This document shows, piece by piece, positions 1-5,662 of a DNA stretch of 13,742 bases. The DNA is from CAWJFP01 sp963842155 (GTDB taxonomy: Bacteria > Pseudomonadota > Alphaproteobacteria > JACZXZ01). Below the pieces are notes generated by a model. That model was not told the origin of the DNA, did not search any database, and saw only the letters and a program-made list of their open reading frames with translations. The first letter of the stretch is position 1; each line of letters begins with the position of its first letter. Where the stretch lies: NCBI GenBank assembly GCA_963842155.1, contig CAWJFP010000009.1, forward strand, positions 1-13,742. The letters run 5' to 3'. The translations under genes were made by a program, and so were the position numbers.

Positions 1-23
1 CGGGAGCGAGCCGCGATTCGGCG

Positions 24-473
24 TCAGATCAACTCGGCAGCGGCAAGTCTTTCGGCAATCTCCTGCGGATTTAGCGCCGTCAGGTCTTTCTCGAACTCGG
101 CCGCGATCTTCGCTTTGGCATGGCGGCCGAGTGACGCGCGCAGATCGCCGATTACGCGGGGCGGCGCCACGAGGATCAGGCGGTCGAACTCGTTGCGCTC
201 CGCCGCGGTCTCCAGCAGCTGCGCCAACTTCTGCGCGAACTGCTGCTTGCCTTCGCGGCGCCAGTCGACGCGCGGTTCGATCGCGTGATGGCCAGCGCCC
301 GCGCGCTCGTTGACCCGTCCGGGCCGCTCGCTGCCCATCTCATGCGCCGGCACCACTTCATGCTCAAACGCGTCGTCGGGCGCGCCGTGGAGCGCGCCGC
401 CCGGCGCCGACTGCTTGAGAATTCGCGCCCGCCCGCCGTCCGCAACCAGGATCCACGTTGTCTTCCTCGTCAT
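24..473 (-). CDS. Host-attachment family protein (PF10116-like)
   Basis: This 149-aa soluble protein resembles the family named 'protein required for attachment to host cells'. The signature is the N-terminal WILVADGGRARIL strand (residues 7-19), a charged variable middle, and a C-terminal block with FDRLILVAPPRVIGDLR followed by an alternating helix/strand ending. The family is known from rhizobia and other proteobacteria; sequence analyses have, as I recall, related it to eRF1/Pelota-like folds, and its biochemical role is unsettled. I chose the ATG at 471-473 because an AAAGGCGG ribosome site lies just upstream; the longer frame to 530 adds 19 residues with no such support. No signal peptide or membrane segment is visible, so it should be cytoplasmic. 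It follows the universal stress gene by 61 bases on the same strand and is probably co-transcribed, which favours a stress role over literal adhesion. Family is fairly sure, function is not. Confidence 0.85.
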   Translation of the reverse strand: MTRKTTWILVADGGRARILKQSAPGGALHGAPDDAFEHEVVPAHEMGSERPGRVNERAGAGHHAIEPRVDWRREGKQQFAQKLAQLLETAAERNEFDRLILVAPPRVIGDLRASLGRHAKAKIAAEFEKDLTALNPQEIAERLAAAELI

Positions 474-534
474 GTCGATCCGCCTTTCATTCAGTTCGGC
501 TCCGTGCCCGCCCCCGATCCAACGCTGCAAGCCG

Positions 535-1386
535 TCAATGGGCCATCAGCACCGGTAGGGCCGATTCATTGATAACTGCGCGCGTGGCGCCTCCGAAGAT
601 CGTCTCGCGCGTCCGGCTATGGCCGTAGCCGCCCATCACCAGAAGATCGGCGCCGGCCGCCGAGGCCTCGAAGACGAGCTCCTCGCCGACCGGCCAAGCC
701 TCGAGCCAGACCTGTCTCGTCGCGGCGCGGACGCCGTGACGGCCGAGCCATGCCGCGAGAGCGTCGAGCGGCGGCTGCACGGGCTCGCCGCGCATGCCGG
801 CGAGTAGCATTACATGCTCGGCCTGGGCAAGGAAAGGCAGGGCCGCGCTGGCCGCATGGGCCGCCTCGACGCTGCCGTTCCAGGCGATGGCGATCGAGTT
901 CCCGATGGCAGGGCTCGGCGCGGGCGGAAGCAGCAGGATGGGCCGGCCGCCCTCCAGAAGGGCCGCCTCGAAGCTCAGGCGCCATTCGACCTCGCCCGGC
1001 TCCGGCACCCGGCCGAAAACGACAAGGTCGTGCACTCGAGCGCGCAGCGCGATCTCGCCGGGCGCGCGCCCGACGAGCGTCGTGTAGGCCACCGTCGCGG
1101 CGGGCCCTTCGGCAAGCGCTCCCGCGCTGCGGCAAGCCGCATCGTAGACCGCGCGCGCCTTGGAAGCGCGGCTCTTCGCCTCCTCCTCGGCGATCTCCAT
1201 GATGCGCGTGATGACGGAGACGGCGGCGCCTTCGGTCACCAGTGGGATGGCGTCGCGCGGATCGGGGCTGACATGCAGAATATCGGCGAAGGCGCCCAGC
1301 CGGCGCGCGGTCCCAAGCGCGCTCGCGAGCGCGGCCTCGCTCTCCTCGTAGCCCATAACCGGGGCCAGGATGCTCTTGATCGGCAT
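535..1386 (-). CDS. Universal stress protein, tandem UspA type
   Basis: The 283-aa product is about twice the length of a single UspA domain and reads as two fused copies. The N-terminal copy (about 1-155) keeps the opening strand MPIKSILAPV but lacks a clear nucleotide loop. The C-terminal copy (about 160-283) ends with the ATP-binding pattern G-x2-G-x9-G at residues 252-265 (GGYGHSRTRETIFGGAT) and the closing strand ALPVLMAH. Such tandem proteins are common in alphaproteobacteria and are usually induced by starvation, oxidants or low oxygen. I chose the ATG at 1384-1386 because a strong GGAGGGAA ribosome site precedes it; the open frame continues to 1560 but that part crosses the promoter region. 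The gene is divergent from hsp20 and lies upstream of the host-attachment gene. An FNR/FixK-like box at 1441-1454 sits at the right distance to activate it. Confidence 0.92.
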   Translation of the reverse strand: MPIKSILAPVMGYEESEAALASALGTARRLGAFADILHVSPDPRDAIPLVTEGAAVSVITRIMEIAEEEAKSRASKARAVYDAACRSAGALAEGPAATVAYTTLVGRAPGEIALRARVHDLVVFGRVPEPGEVEWRLSFEAALLEGGRPILLLPPAPSPAIGNSIAIAWNGSVEAAHAASAALPFLAQAEHVMLLAGMRGEPVQPPLDALAAWLGRHGVRAATRQVWLEAWPVGEELVFEASAAGADLLVMGGYGHSRTRETIFGGATRAVINESALPVLMAH

Positions 1387-1440
1387 GATCTTCCCTCCAA
1401 TATCGAAGGCAAGACATATCCGCCCGGCGGCAACTGCGCA

Positions 1441-1454
1441 GTGACATAAATCAA
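1441..1454 (-). promoter_or_regulatory. FNR/FixK-like box upstream of the universal stress gene
   Basis: Read on the minus strand this is TTGATTTATGTCAC, one half-site perfect and the other one base off the TTGAY-N4-RTCAA consensus of the FNR/FixK/Anr family. Its centre lies 61-62 bases before the start codon. If it works at -41.5, transcription would start near 1406, and the -10 position would read TATGTC (1413-1418 reversed), an acceptable match. Direct evidence is the motif only; binding is inferred. Confidence 0.6.
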
Positions 1455-1522
1455 TCGCGGAGCGGGCCACCGTTCCGAGGGATGGCGGAGGATGCTGCGG
1501 CATGTCGAGGGCAGCATTCTTG

Positions 1523-1536
1523 TTGACCTGGATCAA
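1523..1536 (+). promoter_or_regulatory. FNR/FixK-like box upstream of hsp20
   Basis: The sequence TTGACCTGGATCAA is a full match to the TTGAY-N4-RTCAA dyad bound by FNR, FixK and Anr regulators. It lies about 93 bases before the hsp20 start codon in the usp/hsp20 divergent region. At a class II position it would give a start near 1571 and a leader of about 58 bases. It could also affect the leftward gene, though it is far from it. No convincing -10 was found for this orientation. Confidence 0.7.
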
Positions 1537-1628
1537 GGAAGATTGGCGGCCAACGTGCAAGGATGATGCCGCGGAGGATGGCGGCTCTGTCCTTCGCTCT
1601 CAACCGGCCGCAATGAGGAGGACAAGCC

Positions 1629-2183
1629 ATGTGTGCAGCCAAGACGGTACCAGTCGAGAAGCAGAACGGCGGCGAGACGGGCGCCCCTGCAACGGTGGGC
1701 CATCCGCTGGTGAGCCTGCGTAATCAGGTCGATCGGCTGTTCGATGATTTCTTCCAGGGCTGGCCCAGCCTGATGTCGTTCCCGCGCAACATGTTCGATT
1801 TCGATCCCTTCAAGCGTCTTTCCGCGCCGCTCGCCACCTCGATCGGCGTGGTCGCGCCGCGCGTCGACGTGTCGAAGAGCGACACGGGCTACCAGATCGA
1901 AGCGGAGCTGCCGGGCGTGGACGAGAAGGACGTCAGCGTCACCCTTTCCGACGGCGTGATTACGGTGAAAGCCGAGAAGAAGGTGGAGCGCGAGGAGAAG
2001 AAGAAGGACTATTACCTCTCCGAACGCAGCTTTGGCACGATGCAGCGTTCCTTCGAGCTGCCCGACGGCGTCGATGCCGAAAAGATCTCGGCTCAGTTCA
2101 AGAAGGGCGTGCTTGCGATTTCGCTGCCTCTCTCCAAGGAGGCGAAAGCGAAGGAGCGCAAGATCGACGTCAAGGCGGCTTGA
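1629..2183 (+). CDS. Small heat shock protein (Hsp20 / alpha-crystallin)
   Basis: This 184-aa ATP-independent holdase chaperone prevents aggregation of unfolding proteins in the cytoplasm. The variable N-terminal arm (1-74) contains the aromatic-rich stretch RLFDDFFQGW. The alpha-crystallin domain spans about 75-170, with PRVDVSKSDTGYQIEAELPG at its start and the family hallmark GVL at 160-162 (FKKGVLAISLP). The tail ends RKIDVKAA, where I179-x-V181 fits the I/V-x-I/V oligomer-contact motif. The length is typical of the larger bacterial class. The start is supported by GAGGAGG 8 bases upstream. A consensus FNR/FixK-like box at 1523-1536 suggests induction at low oxygen in addition to any heat control. 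The gene stands alone between two regulatory regions, with its own downstream inverted repeat. Confidence 0.96.
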   Translation: MCAAKTVPVEKQNGGETGAPATVGHPLVSLRNQVDRLFDDFFQGWPSLMSFPRNMFDFDPFKRLSAPLATSIGVVAPRVDVSKSDTGYQIEAELPGVDEKDVSVTLSDGVITVKAEKKVEREEKKKDYYLSERSFGTMQRSFELPDGVDAEKISAQFKKGVLAISLPLSKEAKAKERKIDVKAA

Positions 2184-2200
2184 CGCGCAAGCGAGAACCT

Positions 2201-2268
2201 GGGTTAAGCCCGGCGGCGTGTCTGGCTCTTCTCCGAAGTATGCCCGGCTCGCCTCCAGGGCTTAGCCC
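2201..2268 (+). terminator. Possible hairpin after hsp20
   Basis: GGGTTAAGCCC (2201-2211) can pair with GGGCTTAGCCC (2258-2268) over 11 positions with one G-T wobble, enclosing a 46-base loop. It sits between the hsp20 stop and the next FNR/FixK-like box. There is no T-run after it, so it is at best a weak or factor-assisted terminator and may be coincidence. Confidence 0.25.
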
Positions 2269-2273
2269 CGCCC

Positions 2274-2287
2274 TTGATCCAGGTCAA
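2274..2287 (+). promoter_or_regulatory. FNR/FixK-like box for the cytochrome operon
   Basis: TTGATCCAGGTCAA is a full match to the TTGAY-N4-RTCAA dyad. Its centre (2280.5) is about 59 bases before the ATG at 2340. A class II promoter would start near 2322, with TAGCTT (2310-2315) at the -10 position and a short leader of about 18 bases holding the GGAG ribosome site. This is the best-placed of the three boxes in the region. Confidence 0.75.
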
Positions 2288-2339
2288 CGCGTCCGGAAGA
2301 GAACTTGGCTAGCTTCGGAGCGAAATCCGGAGTTAAGTC

Positions 2340-2618
2340 ATGCTCACCATCGAAGACTGCATTGCCTTGAGCGAGCTTACCGAGGAGGAGATCGATGCGA
2401 TCGCCGAGCATGATCATCTGCCGGAGACGATTGCGGTGGAGCTCGGTGCCTACCTCTACCATCTGCCCGACGGGAGAGCGGCGATCAAATCCATCATTCG
2501 CGACGATATAGCCGCGGCGCTGGCAGGTGGCGATCGCCGTCACGTGGCGAAGCTGAAGCTTGCCTTGCGGCATTTCATCGAGCGCACCGTCCCGGCGCGC
2601 CGGGTCGGCGGGGCTTGA
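2340..2618 (+). CDS. Conserved hypothetical 92-aa protein
   Basis: I recognise the opening MLTIEDCIALSELTEEEIDA as that of a small uncharacterised protein found in many alphaproteobacteria, but no function is known to me. It is predicted soluble and mostly helical. An acidic N-terminal half contains EEEIDAIAEHDHLPE, a middle helix contains AIKSIIRDDIAAAL, and a basic C-terminal helix contains RRHVAKLKLALRHFIER. There is one cysteine (residue 7) and several histidines (27, 29, 43, 63, 77 approximately) but no clear metal motif. GGAG at 2329-2332 lies 7 bases before the ATG. It is the first gene after a consensus FNR/FixK-like box and is followed 62 bases later by a secreted cytochrome c, so a role in low-oxygen metabolism is plausible but inferred only from position. 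Confidence 0.85.
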   Translation: MLTIEDCIALSELTEEEIDAIAEHDHLPETIAVELGAYLYHLPDGRAAIKSIIRDDIAAALAGGDRRHVAKLKLALRHFIERTVPARRVGGA

Positions 2619-2680
2619 AGCCGGCAAGGGCGGCCCTTCCGGCCAGGCATCCCCAATCAGGACTAAGGAGCACTACCGTG

Positions 2681-2986
2681 ATGCGGAATATTGCGATCGG
2701 TCTGGCGATCGTCCCATTTCTCGCCTCGGCTGCGCTTGCCGCGGGCGATCCCGATGCGGGCAGGGCGCTCGCGAAGCAATGGTGCTCCTCCTGCCACCGG
2801 ACCGAGCCGGGCGGCGTCTCCTCCGACATACCGCCCTCTTTCGCCGCGCTGGCCGCCCGAAACAAAAAGGATCCGAACTGGATCCGCGCCTGGCTCGCCA
2901 ACCCGCACCCACCGATGAAGGGAATCGACCTCTCGGGCCGCCAGATCGACGACATCATCGCCTATCTGCAAAGCCTGCAGCCCTAA
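2681..2986 (+). CDS. Small periplasmic class I cytochrome c
   Basis: This 101-aa protein carries one covalently bound haem and should shuttle electrons in the periplasm. Residues 1-20 form a Sec signal peptide (basic MRN, hydrophobic core, ALA before AGDP). The mature part is about 80 residues with the haem site C35-S-S-C38-H39. M79 in HPPMKG is the likely distal iron ligand, and the closing helix DDIIAYLQSL is typical of class I cytochromes. AAGGAG at 2665-2670 serves either the ATG at 2681 or the GTG at 2678, which differ by one residue; I give the ATG. Its neighbours are the 92-aa protein upstream and a DUF190 gene 16 bases downstream, apparently in one operon under the FNR/FixK-like box at 2274-2287. 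The redox partner is unknown; a terminal oxidase or nitrogen-oxide reductase would be usual candidates. Confidence 0.93.
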   Translation: MRNIAIGLAIVPFLASAALAAGDPDAGRALAKQWCSSCHRTEPGGVSSDIPPSFAALAARNKKDPNWIRAWLANPHPPMKGIDLSGRQIDDIIAYLQSLQP

Positions 2987-3002
2987 AGCGGCTGAGCTCG
3001 AC

Positions 3003-3372
3003 ATGGAAATTCCGAGCGAGGCCACGCTGTTGCGCGTCTTCATCGGCGAAGACGACGCTTATGACGGCCGACCGCTCTACGAGGCGATCCTGCTGAAGGC
3101 GCGTGAGCTGCAACTCGCCGGCGGCCACTGTACTGCGCGGGCCCTTGAGCTATGGGCCCGAAAGCCGCCGCCGCAAAATCATCCTTCGGCTTTCCGAGGA
3201 CCGTCCGATCGTCATCGAGATCGTCGAAAGCGAGGCCAAGATCAAGGAGCTGCTGCCCCTGATCGAGCCGATGCTGGGCGATGCCAGCGCGCTTGTCACC
3301 CTCGAGCGAGTGACGGTCCTGCGCTACGGCTTCGAGGGCTCGCTCGTGAATGCGGCCGCAGCGCTCGGCTAA
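3003..3372 (+). pseudogene. DUF190 protein gene interrupted by a +1 frameshift
   Basis: Two overlapping frames together encode a DUF190 (PF02641) protein. The first frame gives MEIPSEATLLRVFIGEDDAY through KARELQLAG (40 residues, to 3122). The frame one base later gives ATVLRGPLSYGPES, then LRLSEDRPIVIEIVESE and VTLERVTVLRYG (from 3124 to the stop at 3372). Removing one base from GGCGG (3120-3124) restores an uninterrupted 122-aa protein with the family motif LAGATVLRGP. DUF190 proteins are small, soluble, PII-like in fold and of uncertain role; elsewhere they often neighbour the fluoride channel gene crcB, which is not in this window. Because the second half is fully conserved, the break is either recent or a sequencing error; a programmed shift is less likely, as no slippery run is present. 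It ends the cytochrome operon; no strong ribosome site precedes it. Confidence 0.85.
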
Positions 3373-3427
3373 GCGATCGAGGGGCGGGAGAAGCCTCTTT
3401 GCCTGGCTCACCGGATCTCCCGATCGC
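3373..3427 (+). terminator. Imperfect hairpin after the DUF190 gene
   Basis: Starting right after the stop codon, GCGATCG (3373-3379) pairs perfectly with CGATCGC (3421-3427). Inside it, GGAG (3387-3390) pairs with CTCC (3417-3420) and AGCC (3392-3395) with GGCT (3405-3408), leaving bulges. It lies between two convergent genes and could end transcription from the left. No T-run follows, so this is tentative. The rest of the gap to 3529 holds only a weak 5-bp repeat at 3487-3504. Confidence 0.35.
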
Positions 3428-3529
3428 ACTCGTCCCGCCACCTCACGGCCCCGCGGCATGCCTGCGACAATTCCTGATGGGAGGTGCGCCGTCTATTTGC
3501 GGCGAACACTTGATGATGAGCCCGCCTGC

Positions 3530-4654
3530 TCAGTCCAAGGCGTAATGATGCCCGTAAGGATAGCCGCCGGGAATGCCGCCTTTGGAAAAGACCAACTGCC
3601 AGACGCGCATCTTCTCGGCACGGAAGGCGCCGGCGCATGCCTGCAGATAAAGCTTCCACATCCGATAGAAAGTACCGTCATAGTTCTGCTTGAGCCGGTC
3701 CCAGCCGGCATCGAAGCGCTCGAACCAGGCCATGAGCGTCTTGTCGTAATGTGCGCCCTCCCAGCTTTGGAAATCCTCGAGCACGAGCCTCGACCCGACA
3801 CCGTCGATGATGTTGGGAACGGTCGGGAATTCCACGCCCGGCATGATATATTTATCGTACCAGGGATTGATCGGCTCCTCCTTGAGATAGCCGACCGTGT
3901 GGAGCAGGAGGATGCCGGACGGCGCCAGGCATCGCTCGCATGCGGCGAAGAAATCCGGATAATGGCGCCGGCCGACATGCTCGAACATGCCGACGGAGAC
4001 GACGCGGTCGAAGGTCTCGTTCAAATCCCGGTAGTCGGCGTAACGCAGCTCGACGGGAAGGCCTTTGCTTAGGCGGGTGCCGAGCTCGACCTGCTGCTTC
4101 GACACCGTGACGCCGACAACCGCCACGCCGTAATGCTCGGCGGCATAGCGCGCGAGGCCGCCCCAGCCGCAGCCGATATCGAGGAGGCGCATGCCGGGAG
4201 CGAGTTGGAGCTTGCGGCAGATCAGCTCCAGCTTGTCCCGTTGCGCCGCCTCCAGCGTTGCCGCGCGCTGCCAATAGCCGCAGGAGTAGATCATGTAGTC
4301 ATCGAGCATGAGCTGGAAGAGATCGTTGCCCGTGTCGTAGTGCCATTTGCCGATCTCGAAGGAGCGGTAGCGCGAGCCGAAGGGGCTGATCCTGACCTTG
4401 ATCGCCTGGAAAAGCGCCTGCCTCACTTCGAACCGCTCGGTGAGCCGGGCGCGATAGGCGCGTTCCGCCATCAGATCGACGCGCTCGCAGTCGATCCAGC
4501 CCTCCATGAAGGCCTCGCCGAAGCCGATGCTGCCGTCGCGGAGCACGCGGCCATAGGCCTTCGGCTCGCGCACCTGGAGATCCCATGGTCGACCGCCGTT
4601 AATGGCAATATCCGCCTTGGCGAGCAGATCCCTGATGAAGGCCTCGGGTGACAT
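3530..4654 (-). CDS. cfa: Cyclopropane-fatty-acyl-phospholipid synthase
   Basis: This 374-aa enzyme transfers a methylene group from S-adenosylmethionine to the double bond of unsaturated acyl chains in membrane phospholipids. It closely follows the E. coli Cfa layout (382 aa). An N-terminal lipid-binding part (1-100) is followed by HYDTGNDLF, then SCGYW with the catalytic-site cysteine C125. The SAM motif LDIGCGWGG is at 158-166, and the active-site cluster includes E225 in MFEHVG, H252 in LLHTVG and Y303 in YDKTLMAWFERF. C340 sits in ACAGAFRA. The start is preceded by GAGGCG about 9 bases upstream. It lies 30 bases downstream of a crotonase-fold gene on the same strand, so the two are probably one transcript. 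The desaturase divergent from them would provide unsaturated substrate. Cfa typically protects membranes in acid, stationary phase or desiccation. Confidence 0.97.
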   Translation of the reverse strand: MSPEAFIRDLLAKADIAINGGRPWDLQVREPKAYGRVLRDGSIGFGEAFMEGWIDCERVDLMAERAYRARLTERFEVRQALFQAIKVRISPFGSRYRSFEIGKWHYDTGNDLFQLMLDDYMIYSCGYWQRAATLEAAQRDKLELICRKLQLAPGMRLLDIGCGWGGLARYAAEHYGVAVVGVTVSKQQVELGTRLSKGLPVELRYADYRDLNETFDRVVSVGMFEHVGRRHYPDFFAACERCLAPSGILLLHTVGYLKEEPINPWYDKYIMPGVEFPTVPNIIDGVGSRLVLEDFQSWEGAHYDKTLMAWFERFDAGWDRLKQNYDGTFYRMWKLYLQACAGAFRAEKMRVWQLVFSKGGIPGGYPYGHHYALD

Positions 4655-4684
4655 CGTTACGCGCCTCGATCTCGCGTCATGGGC

Positions 4685-5491
4685 TCAGGCTCCCAGATTG
4701 GAGAAATCGCCATGGCGGCCGCTCCCCCCGGCGAAGCGCGCCGCGCCGTCAATCCCTTCGGCCTCGACGACGGCGACGCTGTTGTCCCATTCCCTTCTCA
4801 TGGCCTCGCGCACGCTCAGGCCGTGCTGCAGAAAAACGGAGCGGCGGTCCGCCCTCACGCAAGCTTGCGGAAAGCGCGCGATCTCATGCGCGAGCGCCTC
4901 GGCCTCGCGCCGCGCAGCGCCCACCGGGACGACCTTCTCGCAAGCCCCGATCTGGAGGCATTCCTTCGCCGGCACCTTGCGCCCCGTCAGGATGATCTCG
5001 AGGGCGCGGCCCTGGCCGACGAGGCGCGGCAGGCGCACCGTGCCGCCGTCCAGAAGCGGAACGCCCCAGCGGCGGCAGTAGACGCCGAAATAAGCATCTT
5101 CCTCCATCACGCGAAGATCGCACCACAATGCCAGCTCCATGCCGCCGGCCACCGCCGGTCCGGCGACGGCCGCGATGACCGGCTTGTCCAGCTCGAGGCG
5201 CGTGGGGCCGAGCGGGCCACGCGGGGGCACAGCGTCGCCCGCGGGGAAATCGAGGCTGTGGAGCGGCGCGGTCGACCCCTGGAGCGATGCGCCATATTTG
5301 AGGTCCCAGCCGGCGCAGAACGCGCCGCCCTCGCCGTACAATACCGCGACGCTCGCTTGGGAGTCGGCCTCGAACGCCAGGAAAGCCGCCATAAGCGCAT
5401 CGGCGGAGGCCGGATCCATCGCGTTGCGTGCCTCGGGCCGATGATGGATCACAGTCGTGACCGGGCCGGACTTTTCCACCCGCACGCTCAT
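4685..5491 (-). CDS. Enoyl-CoA hydratase/isomerase (crotonase) family protein
   Basis: The 268-aa length and motifs fit the crotonase fold, whose members act on acyl-CoA thioesters. The oxyanion-hole segments are GAFCAGWDL (56-64) and GPAVAGGMELAL (111-122). E119 matches Glu144 of rat enoyl-CoA hydratase. The second catalytic glutamate (Glu164 in FGQPE) is replaced: this protein has FGVYCRRWGVPLLDGGT, with C139 at that place and D148 in the conserved DGGT turn. It belongs to a recognised RRWGVP/DGGT subgroup, usually labelled crotonase or enoyl-CoA hydratase without proven substrate, and classical hydration should not be assumed. The ATG at 5489-5491 follows a strong GGAGGG site; the frame open to 5602 has no such support. 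It leads the pair with cfa, and a perfect 18-base inverted repeat lies 33 bases upstream of its start. Confidence 0.9.
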   Translation of the reverse strand: MSVRVEKSGPVTTVIHHRPEARNAMDPASADALMAAFLAFEADSQASVAVLYGEGGAFCAGWDLKYGASLQGSTAPLHSLDFPAGDAVPPRGPLGPTRLELDKPVIAAVAGPAVAGGMELALWCDLRVMEEDAYFGVYCRRWGVPLLDGGTVRLPRLVGQGRALEIILTGRKVPAKECLQIGACEKVVPVGAARREAEALAHEIARFPQACVRADRRSVFLQHGLSVREAMRREWDNSVAVVEAEGIDGAARFAGGSGRHGDFSNLGA

Positions 5492-5523
5492 GCCTGTTCC
5501 CTCCGCGCAATTCGGGCTTCGAC

Positions 5524-5541
5524 GGCCAGTTTCGTCTGGCC
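5524..5541. promoter_or_regulatory. Perfect inverted repeat upstream of the crotonase gene
   Basis: GGCCAG-TTTCGT-CTGGCC is a perfect 6-bp dyad with a 6-bp spacer. On the leftward strand it falls between a tentative promoter (TTGTTA at 5580-5585 reversed, 16-base gap, GATAGC at 5558-5563 reversed) and the crotonase start codon. That position suits an operator for a dimeric repressor, but the regulator is unknown and the promoter call is weak. Confidence 0.4.
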
Positions 5542-5572
5542 ACGGCGGCAAGTCCAGGCTATCATTCTCTCC

Positions 5573-5588
5573 AACAAGATAACAAGAT
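5573..5588 (+). repeat. 8-bp tandem direct repeat AACAAGAT x2
   Basis: AACAAGAT occurs twice in immediate succession (5573-5580 and 5581-5588) in the most AT-rich stretch of the divergent crotonase/desaturase region. It could be a tandem activator half-site or simply promoter-related AT-rich sequence. It overlaps the tentative -35 of the leftward promoter. Confidence 0.55.
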
Positions 5589-5603
5589 ATGGGTTCCTTC
5601 AAC

Positions 5604-5620
5604 CGGCGGCGATACCGCCG
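5604..5620. promoter_or_regulatory. GC-rich inverted repeat upstream of the desaturase
   Basis: CGGCGG-CGATA-CCGCCG is a perfect 6-bp dyad with a 5-base centre, 42 bases before the presumed desaturase ATG. It could be an operator or, if transcribed, a leader hairpin. It differs in sequence from the repeat at 5524-5541, so the two need not share a regulator. Confidence 0.35.
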
Positions 5621-5662
5621 ATCTTAAGGCTGCGCCGTCCGGGCATTGTCGGTTCCAGACAA

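Noticed and set aside
1580..1628. Possible ROSE-type RNA thermometer before hsp20 (TCGCT at 1594-1598).
   Set aside because: The pentamer does not pair convincingly with the GAGGAGG ribosome site and the leader lacks the clear multi-hairpin layout.
3103..3372. An independent 89-aa gene starting at ATG 3103.
   Set aside because: Its first residues before ATVLRGP match nothing, while the rest continues the DUF190 protein begun at 3003; it is the second half of a frameshifted gene.
4679..5662. The desaturase frame is open upstream to 4679, which would add 328 residues at its N-terminus.
   Set aside because: That stretch is antisense to the well-supported crotonase gene, has no recognisable domain, and is explained by GC-rich codon bias keeping the opposite frame open.
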